Below, in pieces: positions 1 to 8,121 of a DNA stretch of 32,850 bases. Position numbers and translations under genes: made by a program. The notes below the pieces were generated by a model. The model searched no databases, was not told the DNA's origin, and saw nothing but the letters and a program-made list of their open reading frames with translations. The stretch comes from Cytophagales bacterium (GTDB lineage: Bacteria > Bacteroidota > Bacteroidia > Cytophagales > Spirosomataceae). The DNA lies in contig JAAFJP010000049.1 of NCBI GenBank assembly GCA_013298125.1, positions 1 through 32,850 of the forward strand, given 5' to 3'. How positions within the stretch are numbered: the first letter of the stretch is position 1; the number at the start of each line of letters is the position of its first letter.

Positions 1-66
1 CATCGAAATGAACGAAAATTGCCCTGCCTAAACTGCATAGTCAAACAATGACTTGCTTATTTTAGA

Positions 67-74
67 CAAAGATA
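67..74 (-). promoter_or_regulatory. Candidate -7 box (TATCTTTG) reading out of the left edge
   Basis: The minus strand reads TATCTTTG, a perfect match to the Bacteroidota -7 consensus TAnnTTTG. No TTG or TTTG was found at the expected distance upstream, so the call is weak. It would serve a minus-strand gene beyond the left edge. In this phylum a TonB-dependent SusC-like receptor often follows a sigma/FecR pair, but none is visible here. Confidence 0.35.
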
Positions 75-117
75 ATAAAAATATTTTCACCCTTTTACTT
101 GATTTTTAACACAGTAC

Positions 118-342
118 CTCGAAAGTAGAAGGAACTTTCGAGAAGTATAAAATGCCGATTTCACTTCCCGAAAGTTATTTCTACTTTCGGGAAGTTCCCC
201 AAATAACTTATTAAACAGTGTATTAATATTCAATAACTTAACGACTTAATAACTTGGTTTTAACTTCCCGAAAGTTCTTTCTACTTTCGGGAAGTTGATT
301 ACGGAAGAACTTCCCGAAAGTAGAAAAAACTTTCGGGAAGTT
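118..342. repeat. Cluster of four hairpin-forming inverted repeats downstream of fecR
   Basis: Three near-identical palindromes have arms of 13-14 bases (acttcccgaaagt and its reverse complement) at 163-175/183-195, 262-275/283-296 and 308-321/329-342, each with a 7-base loop. A fourth, diverged copy (ctcgaaagt arms) lies at 118-126/134-142. The last copy ends 10 bases from the fecR stop. Position and strong stems fit transcription termination of the sigma-fecR operon, but four copies are more than a terminator needs. The rest of 1-352 holds A/T-rich sequence, a word-like stretch of aataactt units at about 203-254 and a minus-strand promoter-like box at 67-74. Confidence 0.85.
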
Positions 343-352
343 AGACAGAATT

Positions 353-1465
353 TTACTGACAACCTTTTGAAGTAATAATCACCTGAGCATCCATAATTTG
401 ATATTGTGCTTCAATAGTTTTACAGATAATATCCAATTTTTCGTAGAGAGATTCATCCGTCAAATTTCCCGTAAATTGACATTCCGATAAAAGTGTTTCG
501 TCAAAAACGATGTCTATTCCGTAGGCTTTTTCTATACTTTTAAAGACTTGCGTTGCACTTTCAGCATTGAAAATAAATTGCTGTTGCATCAAATTCTCTG
601 GCTGATTTTTACTAATTATCGCTGGATTTTCTACCAACGATTTTACCAAACGCACTTCCTGACGTGATAAAACGGCTTGTTGATTGGGTAATAACATAAT
701 GCCGTCCAACTCACGACTACTTATTTTTTGTTGGACATCCGTAATTCTCGCCACCGCAACTGCCACTCTACCCGTCCGAACTTTCACGATGACATTCTTT
801 TCATCAGCAAATGCCCTAACGTTAAAACTTGTTCCTAAAACCTTAGTAACCAATTCGTTAGCATATACTAAAAATGGTTTATTAGGATTTTTAGCTACTT
901 CAAAAAAAGCCTCACCGCTCAAATAAACTTCACGGATATTGCCTTGATTGAAATTTTTGGCGTAACTGATTTTACTGTTTGGATTCAAAAAAATGGAACT
1001 TCCATCATCCAAGGTTACTAAAATGGTTTTGGTAGAACTATTAATTTTTTCGGTAAGCGGTGATAAGGCTTTGGCTTTATTATTTTCATAAACCACCTGA
1101 TTTATTTCTTGGGAATTTATCGGCAGAAATTGCCAAAGCATCACCCCAAGTACCACCGAGGCAGCCGCAGCCCAACCTAACCAAGTAGGTAAACGACGAA
1201 TTCTTTGACCCTTCTCATCCTCAATCTGTTCTTGGATTTGTGCAAAAACTTGGTCTTCGTCTTGTTTCGAAATAAATTCCCTTTCAGTTTGTTGTTCAAT
1301 CGCCAGTAAGATTGTTCGGGCGTTGGCAATGGCTATATTTTTCTCAGGATTTTCTTCTAAAAAGTTAGCCCAAAATCTATCCGAAACCTCGTTGGGCTGT
1401 TGCACCCAAAGTCTAAATTGAGCATCTTCGATAAAATCATTCGCTGTAAAATCTGAATAAGTCAT
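353..1465 (-). CDS. FecR family anti-sigma factor
   Basis: This 370-residue protein has the FecR layout: a cytoplasmic N-terminal part (about 1-92) expected to bind a sigma factor, one membrane segment at about 95-115 (WLGWAAAASVVLGVMLW), then a periplasmic FecR domain. The central part carries the typical pattern VTLDDGSSIFLNPNSKISY, a GEAFFEV stretch and a TSFNVRAF stretch. The C-terminal part (FIFNAESATQVFKSIEKAYG) matches the DUF4974 region of Bacteroidota FecR proteins. The start is ATG at 1465. It lies 102 bases downstream of an ECF sigma gene on the same strand, so the two probably form a regulatory pair that responds to an outer-membrane transporter. The transporter gene is not in the window. 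A small hairpin (gggatat/atatccc, 1479-1502) sits in its leader. Confidence 0.92.
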   Translation of the reverse strand: MTYSDFTANDFIEDAQFRLWVQQPNEVSDRFWANFLEENPEKNIAIANARTILLAIEQQTEREFISKQDEDQVFAQIQEQIEDEKGQRIRRLPTWLGWAAAASVVLGVMLWQFLPINSQEINQVVYENNKAKALSPLTEKINSSTKTILVTLDDGSSIFLNPNSKISYAKNFNQGNIREVYLSGEAFFEVAKNPNKPFLVYANELVTKVLGTSFNVRAFADEKNVIVKVRTGRVAVAVARITDVQQKISSRELDGIMLLPNQQAVLSRQEVRLVKSLVENPAIISKNQPENLMQQQFIFNAESATQVFKSIEKAYGIDIVFDETLLSECQFTGNLTDESLYEKLDIICKTIEAQYQIMDAQVIITSKGCQ

Positions 1466-1567
1466 AAGTAAAAATGATGGGATATGATGATACCAATATC
1501 CCCCTAAAAGTAGAGAGACAGGCGAGTTTAGTTTTAACCTCTTAAAATGTAATTATTTTTTGAAAAT

Positions 1568-2158
1568 TTATAAAAAAAATAGTAAGGATGTGATTATTAA
1601 GGATATAGCCATTTTCCGAAGCAAAATAATTGCCTTCTGAACCAAATTTCGGGCGGTTTGCTCTTTAATATCCAAAATCTGAGCGATTTCTGAATATTCA
1701 AAATTGTGAAAATAACGTAACATCAATGCTTCATTTTGGCGTTCGGGCAATTGAAGAAGCCAAGCGGTTACTTTTTCTTTATTCAAATATTCTTCTTCCA
1801 TTTGCGTAAAATCATTTTCTACGGATGGACGAACGGGCAAAAGTTGTTCATTAACATTCTCCCAATCATCCCGCAAAAGATGGTCGGGTTGGAGCGAACG
1901 ATGAATTTTTCTACGAAGCGAACTGATGAGATAAAACTTGACGGATTGGGCTTGATTGAGGTTTTTGTGGGTTCGCCAAATATCAATAAAAAGGTCTTGG
2001 ATGGCATCTTTGACGGCATCTTCGTCATTAATTAATCTTTTTCCATAACTAAAAAGCACTTGAAAATAACGCCTGTACAACTCTTCAAAAGCCGTTTCGT
2101 TACCCGTCCTGAGAGAATCCCACAGGATAGTGTCTTCAATATCGAGTCTTTTTTGCAA
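1568..2158 (-). CDS. ECF-type RNA polymerase sigma factor
   Basis: This 196-residue protein has both conserved regions of ECF sigma factors: region 2 at about 24-90 (FEELYRRYFQVLFSYGKRLI, DAIQDLFIDIW) and region 4 at about 128-180 (LPERQNEALMLRYF, YSEIAQILDIKEQTARNLV, a helix-turn-helix). The hydrophobic C-terminal tail (MAISLIITSLLFFL) is common in Bacteroidota members. The start appears to be TTG at 2156-2158: the frame has a stop codon a few codons upstream and no ATG in between, and the next internal Met (about residue 120) would remove region 2. It most likely directs RNA polymerase to a nearby transport operon and is held by the FecR protein encoded just downstream. Confidence 0.93.
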   Translation of the reverse strand: MQKRLDIEDTILWDSLRTGNETAFEELYRRYFQVLFSYGKRLINDEDAVKDAIQDLFIDIWRTHKNLNQAQSVKFYLISSLRRKIHRSLQPDHLLRDDWENVNEQLLPVRPSVENDFTQMEEEYLNKEKVTAWLLQLPERQNEALMLRYFHNFEYSEIAQILDIKEQTARNLVQKAIILLRKMAISLIITSLLFFL

Positions 2159-2298
2159 TGGTTGTGATTAAGATGATAATGGGTCCTTAAAGATTAATAA
2201 AATTTTCTTTTAAAAAGGAAAAGCATTTTTTTGCAAAAATATACTTTTGTAGTTTACGATTCTCGCTTTGTACAGTGTTCATTTTGACTACTATTTTC

Positions 2299-3612
2299 TC
2301 ATCGAGCCACCTCCACTTTATACTTCTTCCCCTTAATCTTCTCGTCCTTAATTTTCTCTAAAAGTGTTCTAAAAATCGTACGCTTCACGGCGGCGAAGGA
2401 CATAAAATCTTTGACTTCAATTAAGCCTAAATCGCCTCTTTCTAATTCTCCTTTTTTTGAGAAAAAACCTACAATATCAACTTTGTTGAGCTTATTTTTC
2501 TTACCTCCACTCACGTAAATTGTTACAAATTCGGGGGCTTTTGGCAGTAGATTATTTTCTGGTAAAACCAATTCTTCGATAGATTCTGGAATGTATTTTG
2601 GTCGAAATTCGTTTCTGTGAAAAATTAAATAAGATGTCCCAGATGCGTGCATACGGGCAGTACGACCATTTCTGTGTGTAAATTCATGCTCTTGAATAGG
2701 CAAGTGATAGTGTATCACGTGTTTCATTTCTGGAATGTCCAAACCTCTTGCCGCTAAGTCGGTGGTTACTAAATAATTGACGCTACCATTTCTGAACAAA
2801 ATCAAGGCTCTTTCTCTATCGTCTTGATCCATCCCTCCGTGATAAAAAGTGGTATAAATGCCCATTTCATTCAGCAATTCTGAAGTACGTTCCACGGCAT
2901 CACGATGATTGCAAAAAATGAGGGCAGATTCCGAATTTAGCGAGCAAATTAAGTCAAAAAGCGTATCAACTTTATCCTTCGCTTCCGAAATAACGACCTT
3001 CATTTCCAACGCCTTTTTTTCTTCATTTTCAGGAATAAAATTCAAGGTTACAGGCGATGAAAACCCCACAAATTCAGGGATTTTGATTCCATAAGTTGCC
3101 GATACTAAAACTCGTTTATTGAGATTACGAAGACTACCAATGATATAAGACATTTGGTCATGAAAACCCAAATCCAAGGACTTGTCAAATTCATCTAAAA
3201 TCAAGGTTTTTACACCATCTAAATCAAAAGATTTGCGGGTAATATGGTCGAAAATTCGTCCAGGCGTACCAACGAGTAGGGCAGGAGGGGAGCTAAGATT
3301 CTGGATTTCAGTCGCCATCGAATGCCCACCGTAACAAACATTTACTTTCATGCCCGTTCCCATACTTTTCCAAACGTTTTCAATCTGCATCGCCAATTCA
3401 CGAGAGGGCGTAAGGATAAGACATTGAACGGTATTTTTCTTGGGGTCAAGGATTTGGAGCAAAGGCAAGAGAAACGCCAAGGTTTTTCCAGAACCCGTTG
3501 GGGAGATGAGAAAAGTGGTTTTTTCCTGCAAAATAGCCCAATAAGCCTCATTCTGCATCGGATTAAGTGCCTCAATACCTAATTTTGAAAGGATTTGTTT
3601 GTTGATTTCCAT
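2299..3612 (-). CDS. DEAD-box RNA helicase with DbpA-like RNA-binding domain
   Basis: This 437-residue ATP-dependent RNA helicase probably acts in ribosome assembly or RNA remodelling. The helicase motifs appear in order: Q-motif Gln near residue 20 (LNPMQNEA), Walker A SPTGSGKT (37-44), PSRELA, GTPGR, the DEAD-box motif as DEFD, SAT, then in the second RecA domain ARGLDIPEM and HRNGRTAR. The C-terminal 75 residues (FVTIYVSGGKKNKLNKVDIV, then a GLIEVKDFMSFAAV stretch) match the DbpA RNA-binding domain, which in E. coli recognises 23S rRNA hairpin 92. ATG at 3612 is preferred: an ATG 9 codons upstream in frame (3639) lies inside the neighbouring repeat region, and a -7-like box (TACCTTTG, 3617-3624) sits directly before 3612. 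Assignment to dbpA itself is uncertain. Confidence 0.93.
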   Translation of the reverse strand: MEINKQILSKLGIEALNPMQNEAYWAILQEKTTFLISPTGSGKTLAFLLPLLQILDPKKNTVQCLILTPSRELAMQIENVWKSMGTGMKVNVCYGGHSMATEIQNLSSPPALLVGTPGRIFDHITRKSFDLDGVKTLILDEFDKSLDLGFHDQMSYIIGSLRNLNKRVLVSATYGIKIPEFVGFSSPVTLNFIPENEEKKALEMKVVISEAKDKVDTLFDLICSLNSESALIFCNHRDAVERTSELLNEMGIYTTFYHGGMDQDDRERALILFRNGSVNYLVTTDLAARGLDIPEMKHVIHYHLPIQEHEFTHRNGRTARMHASGTSYLIFHRNEFRPKYIPESIEELVLPENNLLPKAPEFVTIYVSGGKKNKLNKVDIVGFFSKKGELERGDLGLIEVKDFMSFAAVKRTIFRTLLEKIKDEKIKGKKYKVEVAR

Positions 3613-3616
3613 ATCA

Positions 3617-3624
3617 CAAAGGTA
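3617..3624 (-). promoter_or_regulatory. -7 promoter box immediately before the helicase start codon
   Basis: The minus strand reads TACCTTTG, a perfect match to TAnnTTTG, ending 5 bases before the ATG at 3612. Transcription from it would start at or within a few bases of the ATG, implying an mRNA with almost no leader. No -33 TTG was found at the usual spacing; the upstream bases belong to the inverted repeat 3636-3781. Confidence 0.4.
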
Positions 3625-3635
3625 CGAGTTTAATT

Positions 3636-3781
3636 GCACACGGATTGTACGGATTAGACACGGATTTAAGAGGATTTTTTATTTAAAAACAATAAATTTA
3701 GTCAAGAATCTATATCTAATCCCTGTATTATTTAACAAAAAATCCTTTTAAATCTGTGTCTAATCCGTTAAATCCGTGTGC
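3636..3781. repeat. Inverted repeat with about 50-base arms between murC and the helicase gene
   Basis: Arm 1 (3636-3687) and arm 2 (3731-3781) are nearly complementary; both are built from variants of the word acggattaga/acacggattt. Arm 2 ends two bases from the murC stop codon and arm 1 begins 24 bases before the helicase ATG. Both genes read on the minus strand, so the structure lies in a co-directional gap and would form a long hairpin in any read-through transcript. Confidence 0.88.
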
Positions 3782-3783
3782 CA

Positions 3784-5157
3784 TCATCTCTGGAAGTGGT
3801 CACGTATAAGCGGGATGAGGGTGTCGATGTCTCCCGCCCCAACGGTTACTAACAATTCAGGTTGTTTAGCTTTCAGTAAATCCAAAACCTCTGATTTTGT
3901 GCAAAGCGTTTTGTTCTCCAACTTCATTTTATCAAAAATAATACTCGACGTAACGCCCTCCATCGGGAGTTCACGAGCGGGGTAAATATCTAAGAGTAAC
4001 AAATCATCGGCTAAATCCAAACTTTGGGCAAATCCTTCTTGAAAATCATTCGTCCGAGAGAATAAATGGGGTTGGAAAACAACGGTCAATTTACGGTTTG
4101 GATACAATGCTTTTACCGAAGAAAGAAACGCCTCAATCTCAGTTGGATGATGAGCATAATCATCAATATAAACCATTTTTTCAGAACGAATATGATACTC
4201 GAAACGCCTTTTAACGCCTTTGAAGCTACAAATTCCCTCACGCACCACCTCGGGTGACACGCCCACTTGTAAGGCAACCGCCGCCGCTGCAATGGAATTA
4301 GTAACATTATGAAAACCAGGCGTTAATAGGCTACAATCTTTGATAATTCCATCTGGATAAACGATGTCGAAGACCATTTCAGCGTTTTCAATTCGCAAGT
4401 TTTCCGTTCTGAAATCGCCTGTTTTTAATCCAAAAACTTGGGTTTGATTTTGGGTGAAATCCTGTAAATCAATGCCTTCATATTGGTACAACCATCCACC
4501 TTCTTTTATCTGCGAAACAAATAATTGGAAGGACTCCAACAATTGAGAATGGTCACCGTAAATATCCAAATGGTCAGCATCGGTAGAAGTTACGATGGTC
4601 AAATCTGGAAAAAGCGTTAAGAAAGAACGGTCAAATTCATCGGCTTCTACTACGCAAATTACGTCCTCTGAACCTTCATTTACTAAGAAATTTGTTCCAT
4701 AATTTTGGGTAATTCCTCCTAAAAATGCCGTTACGTTTTTGCCTGCATTTTTCAAAATATGAGCCACCATTGAAGAGGTTGTCGTCTTCCCGTGTGTACC
4801 TGCAACCGCAATCGTAAAGAAATTTTGCGTCAATAATCCCAAAACTTGTGAGCGTTTCATTAAAGTAAAGCCGCTGTCTTTCAAGTAGTTAAACTCTTTG
4901 TGGTCTTTGGGAATGGCGGGCGTATAGACAATAAGCGTCTCCGAAGGGTTTGCCAAAAACTCCGCAGGAATCAACGAAATATCATCCTCAAAATGGACGG
5001 CAATTCCTTCCGCTTGCAGGGCATCGGTGAGCGGCGTAGCGGTTTTGTCGTAACCAGCCAAGGTATAGCCATTAGCAATAAACCAACGAGCAATGGCAGA
5101 CATTCCAATGCCGCCAATGCCGAGGAAGTAGATGTGTTTTAGGGTTTTTATGTTCAC
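3784..5157 (-). CDS. murC: UDP-N-acetylmuramate--L-alanine ligase
   Basis: MurC joins L-alanine to UDP-N-acetylmuramic acid with ATP, the first cytoplasmic step of peptide-stem synthesis in peptidoglycan. The N-terminal nucleotide-sugar domain opens with IYFLGIGGIGMSAIARWF and AGYDKTATPLT. The Mur ligase ATP loop is GTHGKTTTSS (about 120-129), followed by EADEFDRSF and the C-terminal motifs DDYAHHPTE and VFQPHLFSRT. The start was set at GTG 5157 (457 residues) because the family begins directly before the KHIYFLGIGG segment and an A-rich stretch precedes it. GTG at 5187 would add ten residues and overlap the thioesterase gene by 14 bases. It lies just downstream of the thioesterase gene. No mraY, murG or fts genes flank it, so it is outside the usual dcw cluster. 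Confidence 0.95.
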   Translation of the reverse strand: MNIKTLKHIYFLGIGGIGMSAIARWFIANGYTLAGYDKTATPLTDALQAEGIAVHFEDDISLIPAEFLANPSETLIVYTPAIPKDHKEFNYLKDSGFTLMKRSQVLGLLTQNFFTIAVAGTHGKTTTSSMVAHILKNAGKNVTAFLGGITQNYGTNFLVNEGSEDVICVVEADEFDRSFLTLFPDLTIVTSTDADHLDIYGDHSQLLESFQLFVSQIKEGGWLYQYEGIDLQDFTQNQTQVFGLKTGDFRTENLRIENAEMVFDIVYPDGIIKDCSLLTPGFHNVTNSIAAAAVALQVGVSPEVVREGICSFKGVKRRFEYHIRSEKMVYIDDYAHHPTEIEAFLSSVKALYPNRKLTVVFQPHLFSRTNDFQEGFAQSLDLADDLLLLDIYPARELPMEGVTSSIIFDKMKLENKTLCTKSEVLDLLKAKQPELLVTVGAGDIDTLIPLIRDHFQR

Positions 5158-5173
5158 TTTTTTGTTTGTTTTT

Positions 5174-5749
5174 TTAAATCCACTCACTCTGCATATCCTT
5201 ATCTCTCTTAATCACACAACGCTCATTATCAAGTAGATGCAAGTTTTCATCAATCTCCATGGAGGTTTTTGCGTTGTCTAAGAGGGTTTTGTAAGAGGCT
5301 TTAATTTCTTTACGTTTCATGGATTCTAAGAACCTACGGATGTCAATATCGTCTTCCAAAATCAGCGGTGGTACTTCCGTTGGTCTGCCGTCATCATCTT
5401 TGGCTACCATCGTGAAATAGGACGTATTGGTATGCTTCACGGTGGCGGTTTTGATATTCTCAGCCACAACCTTAATGCCCACAATCAGCGAACTTTTGCC
5501 CACATAATTCACCGAGGCATGAAGCGAAACCAACTCGCCCACCTCAACGGGCTGACGAAATTCAACATTATCCACCGAAACCGTCACTACGTACGTCCCT
5601 GCGTGTTTGGTCGCACAAGCGTAGGCGACTTTATCCATCAAAGATAATAAAATCCCTCCGTGAATCTTACCCCCAAAATTGGCATAAGACGGTATCATCA
5701 ATTCCGTAATGGTGGTACGGGAATAATTGGCAGTTCTTGCGTTTTCCAT
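5174..5749 (-). CDS. Acyl-CoA thioesterase, hotdog fold (YciA-like)
   Basis: This 191-residue protein is predicted to hydrolyse acyl-CoA thioesters in the cytoplasm. The hotdog domain covers about residues 8-125: the helix with FGGKIHGGILLSLMDKVAYACA (about 25-46) includes the HGG signature and the active-site Asp, followed by VTVSVDNVEFRQPVEVGELV. The C-terminal 60 residues form a charged extension longer than in YciA (about 130 residues); no motif was recognised there. The start is ATG at 5749, 164 bases from the divergent nuoL. murC follows on the same strand within a few bases, suggesting an operon. The physiological substrate cannot be read from the sequence. Confidence 0.9.
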   Translation of the reverse strand: MENARTANYSRTTITELMIPSYANFGGKIHGGILLSLMDKVAYACATKHAGTYVVTVSVDNVEFRQPVEVGELVSLHASVNYVGKSSLIVGIKVVAENIKTATVKHTNTSYFTMVAKDDDGRPTEVPPLILEDDIDIRRFLESMKRKEIKASYKTLLDNAKTSMEIDENLHLLDNERCVIKRDKDMQSEWI

Positions 5750-5760
5750 AATTTATTCAC

Positions 5761-5911
5761 GACGGACAAGGCTGTCCGTGCTACATTCCGTATTATATTT
5801 GTACAAAAATTGAACTTTTAAAAGAATTTTCCTTGAAAATGAGGGAAAATCTTTTAAAGTTCTGAGTTTTGAAATTAAATCCGCAATCCGAAATCGTAAA
5901 TCCAAAATCAT
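5761..5911. repeat. Word-like repeats in the thioesterase/nuoL divergent gap
   Basis: A short palindrome (acggac and gtccgt around aaggct) lies at 5763-5779, and a run of degenerate words (aaatccgcaatccgaaatcg and similar) covers about 5876-5911, ending two bases before the nuoL ATG. A plus-strand TATATTTG at 5794-5801 matches the -7 consensus and could start nuoL transcription, although no -33 TTG is present at the right spacing. Confidence 0.55.
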
Positions 5912-5913
5912 AA

Positions 5914-7842
5914 ATGCCCCTAATTTGGCTCATACTTTTCACGCCTTTCATGGGTTTTCTGACCGCTTTCTTGTTGGGTAGAAAACGTAATGCCCTTGTG
6001 AGTTGGCTAACGGTTTCTTTGACAGGTCTGAACCTTATTTTTTCCATAATTCTACTCCTCCAAACGCTTCACATCAAAGATAATCATCTCATTTACAATT
6101 GGTTTACGCTCAACGGAAAAGCCTACCAATTTGGTTTTCTATTTGATTCTCTGACCTTGATGATGTTGGTTCTGGTGAATTTTATTGCTCTTTTAGTCGA
6201 GATTTTCTCACTTGAATACATGAAAAATGACCCAGATTTATACCGATATTATGGGTTTTTGAGTCTCTTTGTGTTTTCGATGTTAGGGATAGTTTTGACG
6301 GATAATCTCTTCATGATGTACGGCTTTTGGGAATTAGTTGGACTGAGTTCTTACTTACTGATTGGATTTTGGTATAAAAAACCCGAAGCCGTCCAAGCTT
6401 CTAAAAAAGCCTTTTTGATAAATAGAATTGGCGATGTGGGTTTTTTGATAGGGATTTTTGCAGTGTATTTTTATAATCATCATACCACAGATTTAACGGA
6501 TATTGCAGCTTGGCGATTTTCAACTGCCCCTCCGCAACTACCAACTGTTTACTGCCTACTCCTCTTCTGTGGTTGTATTGCCAAATCAGCTCAATTTCCT
6601 TTGCATACTTGGTTGCCCGATGCGATGGAAGGACCAACTCCTGTGTCTGCCCTCATACACGCTGCAACTATGGTGGTTGCAGGGATTTATTTGTTGATTC
6701 GAGTTTCTCCTATGTTTAATGCTGATGCCTCTGAAATTGTAGCGGGAATAGGAGCAATAACCATGCTTTTGGGTTCAATTTATGCCATTTTTCAAACCGA
6801 TATTAAGAAGACTCTCGCATACTCTACCGTTTCGCAATTAGGTTTAATGGTATTAGGTTTAGGTTATGATGTTTCGGCATTCCATTTATTAACGCACGCT
6901 TTTTTTAAAGCTGGGTTATTCCTTTGTGCAGGAGCAATTATACACGCTTTACATCATACAGGCGAAGATTTTGATGCTCAGGATATGCGTTTGATGGGCG
7001 GATTAAGAAGGAAAATGCCCTTTACTTTTTTGTGTTATTTAGTTTGTTCGATGGCGTTAATGGGGTTGCCGTTATTTTCAGGGTTTTTATCGAAAGATGC
7101 GATTTTGAGTATTTGGTTTCCTCCTGATAATGGTGCTGACACAGATATATTTCATCTAATAATTATTTGCTCAGTTTTGTTGGGAATAATTTTGACAGCT
7201 TTCTATATGACTCGTCAAATTTGGATGATATTTTTTGGAGAATTTAAGAATGAAAAAATTGATATAAACTCTATTCACGAAGGCTCTTGGAAAATGAAAT
7301 TGCCAATTGGAATATTGGCTATACTCTCAACTGGCTTTGTTTTTAGTATAAATCCTTTTAATGTAGGGAATAGTTGGTTTTGGAATTTTAATCAAGGATT
7401 TTTGTGGGTTCTTTATAAAGGAAATATTGAAGAAAACCATTGGATAGGCATTATCTCAACCTCGTTCGCCTTAACCGGAATCACGGCAGGATATTTAACT
7501 CGTCACAGAATATTTACATTTCAAATCCCAACTTTCGATAATTTTTACAACAAAATATTCATAAACCCAACCCTAAAACTTTCTAATATCACCCAATTTT
7601 TTGACCAAAGAATATTGGATTCATTAGTCAATTTATTAGCTGATTTACAAGTATTTGTAGCGAATTTTATTGGTTGGTTTGATGCCAAAATCATTGACGG
7701 AATTCCTAATGGTAGTGTCTATTCGGCTGGAATTATTGGACGGGCTACTCGTTCAGTACAAGGTGGAAAAGTGCAATTATACGTTGCTTTGGCATTTTTG
7801 GGGTTAATTGGATTAATTTTCTTTGCAGTATTGACACAATGA
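5914..7842 (+). CDS. nuoL: NADH-quinone oxidoreductase subunit L
   Basis: NuoL is the distal proton-pumping subunit of respiratory complex I in the inner membrane. The 642-residue protein is almost entirely transmembrane helices and carries the antiporter-like signature KSAQFPLHTWLPDAMEGPTP followed by VSALIHAATMVVAGIYLL, then KKTLAYSTVSQLGLM and LPLFSGFLSKDAIL. The C-terminal part (about 480-642) fits the lateral helix and last membrane segment. The start is ATG at 5914. Residues about 203-216 (STAPPQLPTVYCLL) are encoded by word-like DNA at 6521-6560 resembling the intergenic repeats and replace what is normally a hydrophobic helix start. nuoM follows after a 279-base repeat-filled gap. nuoA-K are not in this window, so the complex I genes are split. 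Confidence 0.96.
   Translation: MPLIWLILFTPFMGFLTAFLLGRKRNALVSWLTVSLTGLNLIFSIILLLQTLHIKDNHLIYNWFTLNGKAYQFGFLFDSLTLMMLVLVNFIALLVEIFSLEYMKNDPDLYRYYGFLSLFVFSMLGIVLTDNLFMMYGFWELVGLSSYLLIGFWYKKPEAVQASKKAFLINRIGDVGFLIGIFAVYFYNHHTTDLTDIAAWRFSTAPPQLPTVYCLLLFCGCIAKSAQFPLHTWLPDAMEGPTPVSALIHAATMVVAGIYLLIRVSPMFNADASEIVAGIGAITMLLGSIYAIFQTDIKKTLAYSTVSQLGLMVLGLGYDVSAFHLLTHAFFKAGLFLCAGAIIHALHHTGEDFDAQDMRLMGGLRRKMPFTFLCYLVCSMALMGLPLFSGFLSKDAILSIWFPPDNGADTDIFHLIIICSVLLGIILTAFYMTRQIWMIFFGEFKNEKIDINSIHEGSWKMKLPIGILAILSTGFVFSINPFNVGNSWFWNFNQGFLWVLYKGNIEENHWIGIISTSFALTGITAGYLTRHRIFTFQIPTFDNFYNKIFINPTLKLSNITQFFDQRILDSLVNLLADLQVFVANFIGWFDAKIIDGIPNGSVYSAGIIGRATRSVQGGKVQLYVALAFLGLIGLIFFAVLTQ
6521..6560 (+). repeat. 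Word-like repeat inside nuoL
   Basis: The stretch is made of near copies of the word caactg/ctact (caactgcccc, caactaccaactg, actgcctact), similar in style to the intergenic repeats of this window. It stays in frame and lies just before the conserved LFCGCIAKSAQ segment. It may be an old repeat insertion, but chance sequence simplicity cannot be excluded. Confidence 0.4.
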
Positions 7843-7854
7843 TTGTTGTGCTTT

Positions 7855-8097
7855 TGTCATTGCGAGGCACGAAGCAATCTGTTGGATTGATGAAAAAAAG
7901 TTTGAATACAAAAATCTGGGTGCTGTCATTGCGAGAGAAACGAAGCAATCTGTTGGATTGATGAAAGAATGTTTGAGTACAAAAAAATTAAAAGAGTTTG
8001 ACGTTTTCTCCCCGTGAGCTAACAGATTGCTTCACTGCGTTCGCAATGACAAAGCCGAAATGTTCGCAATGACAAAACCGAGCCATTCGCAATGACA
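7855..8097. repeat. Direct and inverted repeats between nuoL and nuoM
   Basis: Two direct copies of a unit of about 60 bases, 7855-7914 and 7924-7986, share gtcattgcgag, acgaagcaatc and tgttggattgatgaaa. Opposite them, 8021-8051 contains the inverse (aacagattgcttcactgcg, ttcgcaatgaca). The word ttcgcaatgaca occurs three times at 8040-8051, 8063-8074 and 8086-8097. The whole can fold into a long hairpin between two co-directional subunit genes. The gcattgcgag/cgaagcaatc type of sequence is known as an intergenic repeat in several phyla. Confidence 0.9.
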
Positions 8098-8121
8098 AGA
8101 TTTCATACAACATTATAAAAA

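Noticed and set aside
118-342. CRISPR array
   Set aside because: The repeats are palindromes with unequal, non-unique spacing and too few copies; no cas gene is present.
7855-8097. Transposon or IS remnant
   Set aside because: There is no transposase-like ORF and no target-site duplication; only non-coding direct and inverted repeats are present.
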